A stretch of 64,000 nucleotides of DNA, taken from NCBI RefSeq assembly GCF_029581275.1, contig NZ_CP120742.1, positions 62,001 to 126,000 of the forward strand, written 5' to 3'. The stretch comes from Micromonospora sp. WMMD1155 (GTDB taxonomy: Bacteria > Actinomycetota > Actinomycetes > Mycobacteriales > Micromonosporaceae). Under the pieces are notes generated by a model, which was not told the DNA's origin, searched no databases, and was given only the letters and a program-made list of their open reading frames with translations. Both the position numbers and the translations under genes were made by a program. How positions within the stretch are numbered: the stretch's first letter is position 1; each line of letters opens with the position of its first letter. This document shows positions 12,401-24,400 of this stretch, in pieces.

Positions 12401-15400
12401 CGTGATCCAACAATCCGAGCGCATCACCGGCCGCCACGTCCCCCACCGCCGCAGCCCGCATCAACCCAGCCCGCAACGACCGCCCCACACCGAAACGACC
12501 AGCCACCACGAACGCCGACACCGCAGCCCGCAACCCACCCAGACTCTCCGGCACAGAGTGACCCAGCCCCGAATCCGGCACCGCAACAAACGGCGCCATG
12601 TGCACCTGGACATCGCCGCCCCCAACGGCAACGTCCTCAACGCCCGCGCCCGACTCGGCCACCGCGACCATGGCCTCATTCACGTACTCCCCGAAACCGC
12701 CATCCCGCGCCTCGACGAACAGCAACGGCGCACCGTCCGGACCGAACCCCACCCCGACGGACTCACCCGCACTAACAACCACGAGCCGGACACCCAGCGA
12801 CTGACCGACAGCCCTGGCCACCACCTCCACCGGCAACGAAGCCCGCAACGCCGCGTCAGCCAGCATGGCCTCATACATCCGCTCCGCCGACAACCCACCG
12901 GCCACCCGCCGCACCAGCGCCGCAGCCGACAGGTGGCCCTCGTTCTCCAGCGCGTGGGCCACGAAGCGGAGTTCGTCCGGACTGGCCATGATGTCGGGCA
13001 GCCGCGCAGTATCGGACGGGTGCCGCAGTTCCCAGGCGCGTACGACGGCGGCCCGGACACGCTCGTCGAGCAGGTAGCCGATCGCCGCTGCGGTGGAGAT
13101 GCGCATCGCCGACGCCGTGCCGGCACCGACCCAAACATCCGTCGCCACGTACTGCCACAGGACCTCAGGATCGCGGACCTCGGCAGACAGCCGCACCTGC
13201 TGCCCATCCGCGGCCCTCATGATCGCGATGGCCAGTGCGTCCGGCCCGGTGGCGATCGCGGTACCGATCGGCCGGTTCAGATTGGCCGGCACCGGGATGA
13301 TGTCGGTGACCGAGGACGGCCTGTCCTGCTCCTCGACCTGGAGGGGACTCGAACGCCCGATCGCCCCCGTTCCAGACTCGGAGAACGTCTCACCGCCGTC
13401 GGACCATGTCTCAGGCGCCGCGTCCTGCCACCGGACGCTCTCCTGAATCAGCGCCTGCACGGTCTGACGTTCCCGCCGGGGTCGCTCCGCGACGAGCATG
13501 GCTAGCGCGCGTAGTGGACCGGCGGGGAAGACCGCGAACTGCTCGGTGGTCGTACCGGCGGGTTCCGGGGTCAAGTCGAACTCTGGGATCGAGTCGGATT
13601 CTCGCTCCGGGTACGCGACCCGACTCCAGCCGAGAACGCGCAGCCTTTCGTCGGGGGCTCCCGGCATGGTCAGGGCCAGGAGTAGGAGCTCTCGGGCCCC
13701 CGGGTCACCGACGAGAAGGGGGAGGTTTAGAAAGAATCCCTCACCACCGCGTACCTCGACGGAGACGAGTCTGACGCGGAATTGGGCGGCCACCTGCAGC
13801 AATTCGCCGAGGAGTGACCACCTCGGCTCAAGGCCGGGCATGTCGAGGGCGATGTGGACGTAATCCTGGGCGTTGACCTGCGTGGCTGTTACCTCGACGT
13901 CGGTGCGACCGCCGACGAGCGCGGAGAGCTGGCCACGGGCGGCGGGACCACCGTGATCCACAATAAGTGCTATTGCCACCCGCGCGTCGGCCGGCAGCGT
14001 CGGCCGGGGAAGGCCGGGCGTCGCCGACCGGCCGGCCATCGCCACCCGGTAGCCGAGATCTCGGACGCCGGCCAGCAGCGCGGCGTCGTCGTCCCGGAAC
14101 CTCTCGGCAAGGTCCAGTAGTCGTTTCTGGAAGTAGTCCGGAAAGGCGGCCGCGCGCCAGTCGTCGAGCATCCCTCGGGCGTAGTCGGTGGGCTCGTCCA
14201 GCAGGCTCAAATCGTGGCCGGTCTGAATGCTCCGTCGGGCCAGCGGCGGGATCTCCTCGGGTGCGATCTGATACTGCTGCCTCAGCCAGTCGGACCAGGC
14301 AAGCGCGTCCTCGGCGAGCTGGCCGACCGCGGACTGCCCCGCCTGGTTGCGAACTTCCTTGGCGGACGCGCCGTGCGATGACGGGGCCGAATTGAGGTAT
14401 GTGGCGAGGAAACGCGGGTCGCCGAGGGCAGGATTAGATGATCGGGCGAACGTCTCCACGGCGGCGCTGATCAGCTCGGTTATGGTGTGATCGGTTCTGA
14501 TCAGCGATGAGAGATTTTCCGGCATCCGCTGGCTGTTGGTGGCGACCAGGGCAAGCTGGGCCGGAACCGACGCGTAGGCTGGCGGGTGCCAGCCGTGCTC
14601 CGTCAGCTCGTTGACCACCCGAGTCACCGCGGTGAGGCGGTCCGGCTCGGTGTCGAGAACGGACAGTCGCTCGCGCAGGTCGTCCGGGTCACCGGGCCAC
14701 GCCAGGGCCAAGTCCTGAGGGTCGGTCCGCAACATTGCCGAAACCATGAAGAGCCGGCCGACGTTCTCCACCGCCCACTCGTCGGCGATCGCCTCCACAT
14801 TGCTCGGCACACGGTCGACGTGCAGACTGAATGTGATGATCCATTGCTTGCTGAGATGGCCGAGGAGCGCGCTGACGTTGCGGATGTTCTCCAGGTCCCA
14901 CCCGCCGGCCGGGTCCCGCTCGGCCCGCTCGGCCCGCAGGTCATCAAGAATACCGAGCCAGATATCGAGATTGAACCAAGGTCGCCCCTCGAGGAGCGCC
15001 GCCTCCGGCCCGCTCAATCCGAGCACCGCGGCACGCCACTGCCGGGCTGCTGCGGCGACCCGGTCCGGATCGTCGAGATCGCCGAAGGTCAGGCCGAGAT
15101 CGCTCATGAAGACGAACGGATGTCTCGTGGCGACGCGGAACAGCTCGATCACAGGTTTTGTTTGCTCGCGGAGATACGCGAGCACGTCCTCATCGGTGCG
15201 CAGGCGTTCATCACCCGACTTCCACAGCGGTCGCAATAGCCGGATCAGCCGGGCCGGACGAATTCCGGTCTTTAGGGCGACCGTCGCGACCGCCCGCTGC
15301 GCGGCCGCGTTCAACGTGTTACTGCCGAGGTCGTCCACCGCCTCGGCCTTCGCCTCGGCGTAACCGGACAGCCAGCCGCCGTCCGCTTTGAGCTTGTCGA

Positions 15401-18400
15401 ACAGGCGCGAAGGTGCGATGCCGATAACCCGGGACAGCTCCGGCACCTCGGCGAGGTCTATCGGCTCGGGGCGCCTGAGGGCCTGCCTGACCTCGAATTC
15501 CGGGATCCTGAGGTGACGAGCCCAGTACGGCGCAAGCAGCAGGTCGGGGTCGGCTCTCACGCTTCGCTCGAACGGCCGGCTGCCGTGCTCGTCCGGTAGC
15601 AGCTGGGCTTCGACGAAGGACGCCCACTCGGCCGCGGTGGCTCCGTCCTGCGTCCGGAAGTGCGCGGCCAGCATGTGAGCCAGACCGCTGGCGATCTCGC
15701 CAAGCTGCTCGACGATCTCCCGGGCCAGGATCTTCAGCGGTGCGGCCAGGCTCTCCGTGGCCCGCAGCAGGCCGTCTCCGGCCAGTCGGGCGGCGTCGAT
15801 GACCAGCGCGAACGCGCGGCCTATCGGCGAGCTCGCTGGCACATCTCTGTCGTTCAGGTGGCGCAGCCGGTCGGCCACAGTATCTGCCCGCTCGCTGCCG
15901 AAGTCTGCGATGCGATGGACGTCCAGGGCTGCCGTTCCCGCAGTCTCCGCCGCCTCGATCTCGGAGCGGTGGTCGTCGTTGAGCGCGAGATCGCTGCTTG
16001 CGCTGGCCAGACGCTGGATCGCGTCGAGTATCTCCCGGACCGGGCTGTCCGGCGGGAGAGCGCGGTTCATCGCTGTGGCCGCCACCGTGATCGGGCCTTC
16101 ACTATTGCGCACCCGTAGCAGGTTCTGCCGCAGATGGCCGGACATGAAGGTCAGGTGGTCGCTGCTGCGGCCTGCCAGGTGGCGTAGCTCGGACAGCAGC
16201 AGTGGGCCGTCGGGTCCGTCGCCCCGGACGGCGGCCCACAGCAGCGTCTCCAGCAACCGGTCGTCCGTGGTGACATCCAGAAACTCTTGGATGGCCTCGA
16301 CCAGCTTGTCGGTCCCTGGCCGGTCTTGCGGGTCGAGCGATGGCACCCGGGCCAGCAACGGCACCAGTGGCGACAGCAACGAGACGTCGACCCGCAGACC
16401 GATCGCCAGATCGGCGACATCCGCCGGATCAGCACCACCGGCCAGATACGCCAGACGCAACACCTCCTGCGCGTCCGGCGCCACACCCGTATGCTCGGCC
16501 AACCCCCGCAACCGGTCAGCGCCGTCCTCGGCGAGCCGCACCTGAGCGGCGGTCACCGGCATCTGATCGGCTCGGTGGGCACGCTGCTCGCGCCTGCGCT
16601 CGAATGCCGCCTCGATCGACGCGTGCGGGGGCGCGTCCGGCAGCACCGCGAGTTCATCGATGATGACCCCCGGCCGCGCTGTCGGCAGTGCCGCTCCGAT
16701 CAGGAGCAAAATGTGGTGGTTGGAGTCGGGGTCCGGCCCGGTGATCAACTCGCGCAGATGTTGGACGAAGAAACCGAGCCGGGCACTGTTGCCCAACCAC
16801 TCAGAAATCAACGCCTCGTCGAACCCGTGCCCGACCAGACGATCCCGGATCGCCTCGGCGAACAACTCACCCTGCCGACGCACCGCCACCACCCGGGCCT
16901 CACCCACCACACCCGGATCCACCACCTCGACCCGCACACCCGCGACCAGCCCCGGCCACCGCGACACCACAAAGAACACATCAAACGGCGCCACACCCAA
17001 CACCTGCGCCGCCGCCACCACCGCACCCGACCCCGCCAAACCCAACCTCTGCGCCAACTCCGCAGAAGAAAGCGAATACCGCTCCCCACTCGCCCACACA
17101 CTGCGCAACGCCAACTCACCCGGCACCTGCGCCAACAACGCCAACGGCACACCATCGCCGCGCAACCGATACAACTGCGCCCGCTCAGCAGCGTCCAACC
17201 CCAACCCCGACGCCAACCGCACCACATCACTCACATCAACCCGAGAACGCACCCCCTCCCCCGCCAACTCCGCCACCACACGATCAACCCACGCCACCCC
17301 CGGCGGATCCACCACCACGCTGTCCCCAGCAACCCGATCCACCACCTCACCCACAGCAGCCACCACCTGCTCCGGATGCAACCCCAGATCACGCGCCACC
17401 GCATACACCGGCGCCGACCCCACCACCGGCACCCCACCCAACACCTCCGCCAACCCCACCAACCGCCGCACACCACGCACATCCAAAGCCAGATCCAACC
17501 TGGATCTGACCTGGTTCACCCCAACCCGATCCACCACCCCCGCAGCCGCGACCCGCCCCGCAGCCACCTCCGACAACCCCACAGCGCGCAACCACTCCAC
17601 CGACGCCGGCTCCGCATCGGCATGCACACCACCGGTCAACACCGCCACACCCGGCGCCGGCTCCCCCAGCACCGCACCGCCCTGCCCATACGCCTGATCC
17701 ACCAACAACAGCAGGTCGTGAAACTCCTCCCGCACCGCCGGCACCAACTCCGGCGTGACCACACCCAACCGCGACCACATCAGCTCAACCTGCCGACCCA
17801 CGTGATCCAACAATCCGAGCGCATCACCGGCCGCCACGTCCCCCACCGCCGCAGCCCGCATCAACCCAGCCCGCAACGACCGCCCCACACCGAAACGACC
17901 AGCCACCACCAACGCCGACACCGCAGCCCGCAACCCACCCAGACTCTCCGGAACCAATCCACTGAACTCCACGGCCGGCACCGGAACCGACGGCGCCATA
18001 TGCACCTGGAGAGGTGGCAGCGGCCGTGGTGCCATCGCCTGGAACACGCCCGGAGCGCCGGCCGGGCCTTCGGCGATGACCAGCGTCCGAGGCTGGTTGG
18101 GCCGCGACTGCCGGAGGTAGCGGCCGTCAGCGGAGAGGACCAGCAGGTTGACGTCGAGGACGGTGCTGACCACCTTTTCGACGAGCTCCGGCGGAAGCAG
18201 GCGGCGCAGTCCCGGCCGGATGAGGGCGTGAGCGACCAGGTCGACGACGCCGAACGGCCCGGTCGCGGCGATGACGGCGAGCAGTCCGGCTAGTTCCGGG
18301 TCCGCCACCAACGCCCTGTTCCGCATGTCCCTGAAAAAGCCGTCAGTACGGGCGTTGAACGCGGCTATCAGTGCCCTACGGGTAGCAGCCATGTTGGCCA

Positions 18401-21400
18401 AAGGCCCGTCGGAGACCTGGTCCGTCACCCGCGCCAGATCTCTCACAGTGTCGTCGTCGAGCATCCCGACATACAGCGCGCCGGCATCCTCGTCCCGTAG
18501 CAGACCGCCGAACCCCACCCGCCGGATCGTCATCTGATCGGCGACGTGAGCCATCAGCATGGCTGCACTGGTCATCCCTACCGGCAGCGAGCGGTTCTGC
18601 AGGTGGGCGCTCTCCACGATCGCCTCGGCGAGTTCGCCGCCGGTCGTCGTCGGCGTGGGGTGCCAGCTCGCCTGCCGGACCCACCAGGGCGCCGGTGGTC
18701 GCAGCCGATGAGCGGTCATCGTCGCGGCCAGCATGGCGACCATGCGGGTTTCGGGGTTTGCAAAGGCGGCGAAGTGAGCCGGCGAGGGTTCGAAAGCGCC
18801 GGTCGGCGCCGGCAACCGCATCGTCCGGTGCCCGGTATAGACCGGTTCCCGGCCGAGGGCCCGCAGGGCTTCGGTGCGCCCGTCCCACGCCGAACCGACG
18901 GCCAGTAACAGGGCCATCAACTCGGTGAGCGACAGGTCCCCGAACCCTTCGACGACGGCCATGCGGTCACGACGACGGGTCCCGCGGGACCTGACGGTTA
19001 TCAGTGCGTCGCCGCGCACGTCGGCCGACTCCAGGTGTTCCAGGGCCTCGTTGAGCGGACCCCAGCCTTCGCCTAGGTCGATGGTCATCGTGTACCGACC
19101 GGGCGTGGTCGCGACAGAGAATCGGACGTGGCTGGAGCCCAGGAAAACCTCACTGAGTTGTACGCCACGCTCCGTGGTCAGCGGAACGTCCACCCTGGTC
19201 CTTGCGGGCGGGCGCTCGCTGACAACAGGATCAACGACGTGCCGGGCCAGTGTCATCGCGTCGAATATCGACCGCACCCAGGTGAGCTGCGTGTGGTTGT
19301 CAGTCCACAGGTTCTTGTCGAGCTCCCGTGACAGGGCCTGGGATGAGCTGCCGTACTGCCGGCCGTCTGCCAGGACGGAGGCTTCCCGCCCGTCGATGGC
19401 GTTCTCGATGGTGCCGAGACTCCGATTGATGAGTCGCAGGCGATTGTGGATGAACTCGATCCTGTTCAGCGGGATACCGAACCCGCCGAGCCGCCCTGCC
19501 CACGTGCTGAAGGCCGCAGCGATCTGCTCCGGGGTGTCACCGGGTGTCCGCACCGACGGCACCGATTCGATGAACACGACGATCGCGCCTGGCAATCCCC
19601 GTCGACCTTGCTCCAGCTCCTCTCGCAGCAGACCATTGGCCAAGCGCGCGGTGAGAACGAGCGCGGATGGGGACAGCTGGGCCCGCTCGGCCAGGGAGGC
19701 AATGTCGGCCGGACGACCGGCGCCGCGCCTGGAGAGCACGAGGGAGTCACCCAGCCACCGGCGCGGCGCGAGTGCGCTCCGCGTCACCAGCGCGGCGGCG
19801 CGCTGCACGGCCGCCGTTCGGCTGCTCGTCACATCATTGAGGGCAGCACGGACATCCACCCGGCGCAGCTCGGCGGCCAGTTCCCGGTGGTCGACCTGGA
19901 GCTGCGCCGCCAGCAGGAGCAACCGCGGCGGGTCCCAGATGCCGTTCGTCGCGGCGAATTCACCGAGTTGGGATGGCAGCTCGCCGATCAGGACGCTGTG
20001 GCCACGCAGCACGAACTCACTGATGCCGAGCCGGAGGGCCAGCTGGCGGATGTTGACGATGCTCCAGCCGGCGGTCGGTTCCTGGCGTTCGTGATAGGCG
20101 CGCAGGGATTCGATCAACTCCGCCCAGTCGAGCTGTGCCGTCTCGCTGGAGAGATACCTCCTGTTCTGGTCGGCGCTGACCCCGAACCCGATGGCGGTCC
20201 ACTGATCGCCGGCCTTGCGAAGGTCGGCATGCTCCACTTCCCAGACCGTTATTCCGTTGTCGGCCAGGAACGTGAGCCGCGCGGACCGGCGGGCGTAGCT
20301 CAGCGGGAGTTGGTCCAGAGCGGTTGTGATCCTTTGGAACATGCCCGCGATGCCGAACTCGGTGTTTCTGAGTTCGGGCGCTACCCGGACCAGTAGGAGC
20401 GGATCTGCCAGCACACCCAGCGAAGCCGCCAGAGCGTTGATCGCGCGAACACGCTGCGGAGCAAAGTCATGCTCGACAACAAAGCGCAAGAACTGGGAGT
20501 AACCAAGGGCAGCTCCGTTGACGTCGTCGAGCAGAGCCTCCGGACGGCCGTACTCGGGCACGTCGTTCAGCTCGAGTCGGCGGACCCACCAGCGGGCCAG
20601 CACCAGCCGCGCCTCGGCTACCGCATCGCCGTCGGCCGCGGCCGGCCCGAGCACCGACACCGCCTGGCGGTCCCAGTCACGCAGATCCAGACCCTGGCGC
20701 GCGTGCTGCAACGCGGACAGCGCCTCGACCAGTGCCGTGGCCAACCGTTCGACGTCGTCGGCGACCCAGTTCGCGCGCGCCCGTACCTGGTAGTCGTCGC
20801 CGTCCGTTGGCCTCAGCGCCTGGGCCACAACGCGCAGCTCGGAGTGGACCGTGGTGACCTCGTCGTCATTCCATGACCCGCCGCCCAGCGTCCGCATCAT
20901 GGCGTTGGCAACCAGGCGGGCGTTTTGCGCGAGGTCGACCACGGCGTTCGCTTGCCACCCCTGATACCTCATTCGGTTCTCGGAGATGTTGCCGATCAGG
21001 ACAACAACACGTTGATAGCGCTCATGGAAGCGTTGGAGCCATTCGTCGTGGAACTCGTGCCTCGCCAACTTGTGCATCTGCACGAGCGAGTAGCCGGCCA
21101 GGCCACGGCCGCGCGCGAACCGGCGGATGAATTCGCCAGGCTCATCGCTATCGAGGAAGGACCTGATCGCGTTGGCCAAATCGGCGGGGTTGGCGCGGTG
21201 CTCGCCCGACATGGCCTCGTTGAGGCGGAACACCTCACGGAACGCGCCCAGTTCCTCCGGCCGTACGCCGAGCGTGTCGGCCACCTCGACGACGGCCTGT
21301 CGGCTCTCGCCGGACAGGCCGAGTAGGTACATCGTGCGCTCCAGCCCGTCGGCCGGCGTGTCGCTGGAGGCGGGCACATCCACGTCGCGGTAAGCGGGTG

Positions 21401-24400
21401 GGGCCTCCTCCGGGGTCCGCAGGGTGGGCACCAGCCAGTCCAGCGTCTCCATCAGGTCGCCCGGCTGCACGTCGCCCAACAGATCCGAGAGGTGCGGTCC
21501 GATTCTCCCCCGCGACGACGCCGAAGCCAGCAGCTCGTGTACGTCGAACCCGAGCACCACGCTGGCGCGCAACCACATCCGCGGATTCTCGATGCCCGCG
21601 CCGGCCAGGTTGTCGAGCACGCGATCGGCGAACTCCCTGCCTGCCCTGTCGGCGTGCTGCTCGGCGACCGACGTCGGAAGCATCCAACCGTCGATCAGAT
21701 ATGCCAGATCGCCGGACCGCACCCCCAACGCGACCGCCGCGGCCCGCACCGCCTCCTCGCCGGGCAGGAGGAGCTGTTCGGCCAGTTGGGAGGGCCCCAT
21801 CGACAGGCGCCGCTCGTGGTTGCGAACGGTTCGCTCGACCAGGTCGTCCTGGACGAGATTGAGCAGGACCGCCGGCACGTCACGGGCTTGTAGATCGCCC
21901 AGCATCGACCGGACGTCGGCCGGGTCCCTCGGCTGCAATCGCGCGGTCAGCCTGATCACCGCGGACAGGTCCGCGTCGGTACGGACGCCGGCGCCGGCGA
22001 GACGGTCGCGCAGGCCGGGCACGACGGCGTCGCGGTCCAGCCCGGGCAGGAGGTCGCCGACGCCGGCGGCGATGATCTCGGGGCTGAGGGCGAGATCGCG
22101 AGTCGCCGCGTACAGCGCCTCCGGACCTGGCAGTCCGAGACGCGCGGTCTGCACGGTGAGCTGCCGCGCCAGGTCCACCCGATCGAGGCCGAACACCCGG
22201 GCTAGCACCGTGAACTGTTCGACACCGGGCCGGTCGAGCGCCAGGTCGAACGCGACCCACCGGGCCGATGCCTCGGGTACGCCATCGTCGACGAGCCATC
22301 GGTACGCCTCGGCGGTCCGTGCCAGATCGGCCACCGGATGGCTGCGGACGCCGACCGGCGCGAGGACGTCAATACCGTCTTCGTAGAGCTGATCGATGAA
22401 CAGGAAGAGGTTATGGAACTCCTCGCGGATCGTCTGCAGGCCGACCTGCGGGTCCATTGCCAGCAGAGACCACAGGGACTCAATTTGCTGATCGAGGTGG
22501 TCGCGCATGCCAGTCGCCGCATCGGCAGTGGTATCGCCCTCAGTTGCGGCCTGGCTCAGCCCGTCTCGCAACGACTGTTCGCTGCTGCGGAGACCGCTGT
22601 GCTTCAACGCCAACAGCACCGCGCGCAGTCCGTCCCGATCCTCGGGTACGAAGTGGCGGAGCCCCAGGGACGGCGTCGGAATCGACGGCGCCATGTGTAC
22701 CGAGACGTCAGCCGTCCGCGGCCCATAGACCAGGTACCGGTGCCGGCCATCGGTTCGGACCTCACCGATGATCAGCGTCCGCGGTCCTCCGGGCCGCGTC
22801 TGACGGACGATGCTGTCGTTGTCGAGCACCATGAGGTTGACGTCCAACGCGATGCTGATCACCTGCTCGACCAGGTCACGTGGGAGTTTCCGGCGCAAGT
22901 TGGGCGCGAGCAGCGCCTCGCCGATCAGGTCGACGGCGCTGAGCGAATCCGTCTCGACGATGGTGGTCAGCAGCCTGGCCAGGTCAGGGTCGGTGACCCG
23001 CGCGTGCTGTCGGATGTCGCGGCGGAACATGTCGGATCGAGCGCGGATCGTCGCGGTGAGCAGGTCGCGGGCGGCCTCGGGGTTCGCGACCACCTCGAGT
23101 GGGGTTGCGGCGATACGGGCCAGATGGACCGCTGTGGCATCGTCGAGCATGCCGACATACCACGCGCCGGCATCCTCATGACGAAGACCGCTGTAGGCGG
23201 TCTTCCGTTGGGCCATGTCACGAGCCGTGTGCCTCATCAGCGTGGCCACGTCGGTCACGCCCGGTGGCAACGGGCGATCCTGCCGGCGGGCGCTCTCCAG
23301 TATCACGCTTACCAGTTCGTCACCGGGCGCCGACGGGGGCAGCTCGGTCCGCGACCACCTATCGGCTGCCTGCCGAACCCACCACGGTCGCGGCGGACGC
23401 AGCCGGTAGGCCGTTGTCGTCGCGGCCAGCATGGCGATATTGCGGGTATGGGAACCCGGGAAGACCTTGAACAGAGCGGCCGACGGCTGGAAATCCTCGG
23501 CGGGCGGGCGCAGCCGAAGCAGGCCCGACGCCGTGGTGTGCACACGCCAGCCGAGAGCCTCGAGAGCCCGCGGCGCGACAGATCCCATTCCGGCCGCGAT
23601 GATCAGCGCGCTGGCTTCGGTCCGTGACAGGGTGTCGAATCCGTCGACGTTCATCTCGACCGCCGGACTCGGCACCGTGATCGATACCGCACCGCGCAGC
23701 TCGTCCGGCAGCAACAGCGGAAGGGTCCTGACGAGTGCGGTCCAGCCGTCCCCGAAACCGATGGTAATCGTCCGCCGTTCGGGGCTGGACGCGTCGGCGG
23801 CGAAGCTGACATCCGAGACGCCGCGCAGGGTCTCCCGCAACTGTTCGGCCAGGTGTGCGCTCATCGGGACGGTCACCAGCGCGCCCGTCGGCGGAGGCTG
23901 CACGACGTCCGGCTCAGCGCTACGTCCGGCCAGCCTCATGGCATTGACGATGCTTCGGACTTCAGTGAGGCCCGGCTCGAGCTCGTCACCCACCCGCGTG
24001 TCCAACGCAGTCGTCAAGCTTTCCGAAGAGGCGCCGAACAGGAGTCCGCGGGCGAGGCCGACGGCCTCCGCCGCGTCGATGGGAGTCTGGACCGTGGCCA
24101 GTCTTCGCCCAACCGTCCGGAGCAACACGTCGGTCCCCCTGATGTGGAACGGTGCGATGCCGAGGTCCGACAGCCGATTCGCCCACGCCCCGAACGCGTC
24201 GGCGATCTCGGCCGGACTCCGGCCTGCGCTTCCCGCGGGTACCGACTCGATGAACGTGACTATCGCACCGGGTTGGATCCTGGCGAACGGTCCCTGCATG
24301 GCCTTGACGCGGACAATGGTCTCGACGTAGGCGGCGGGACGCAGCCCAGCCTGTCGCGCGAACCCGACGAGATCCACCAGCACGGCGCTGTCGTCGACAG

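Noticed and set aside
11181..18293. Two very long plus-strand frames (774 and 668 codons) rich in His, Arg and Pro
   Set aside because: They lie opposite the giant gene's repeated modules and repeat because the modules repeat; the composition is not protein-like.
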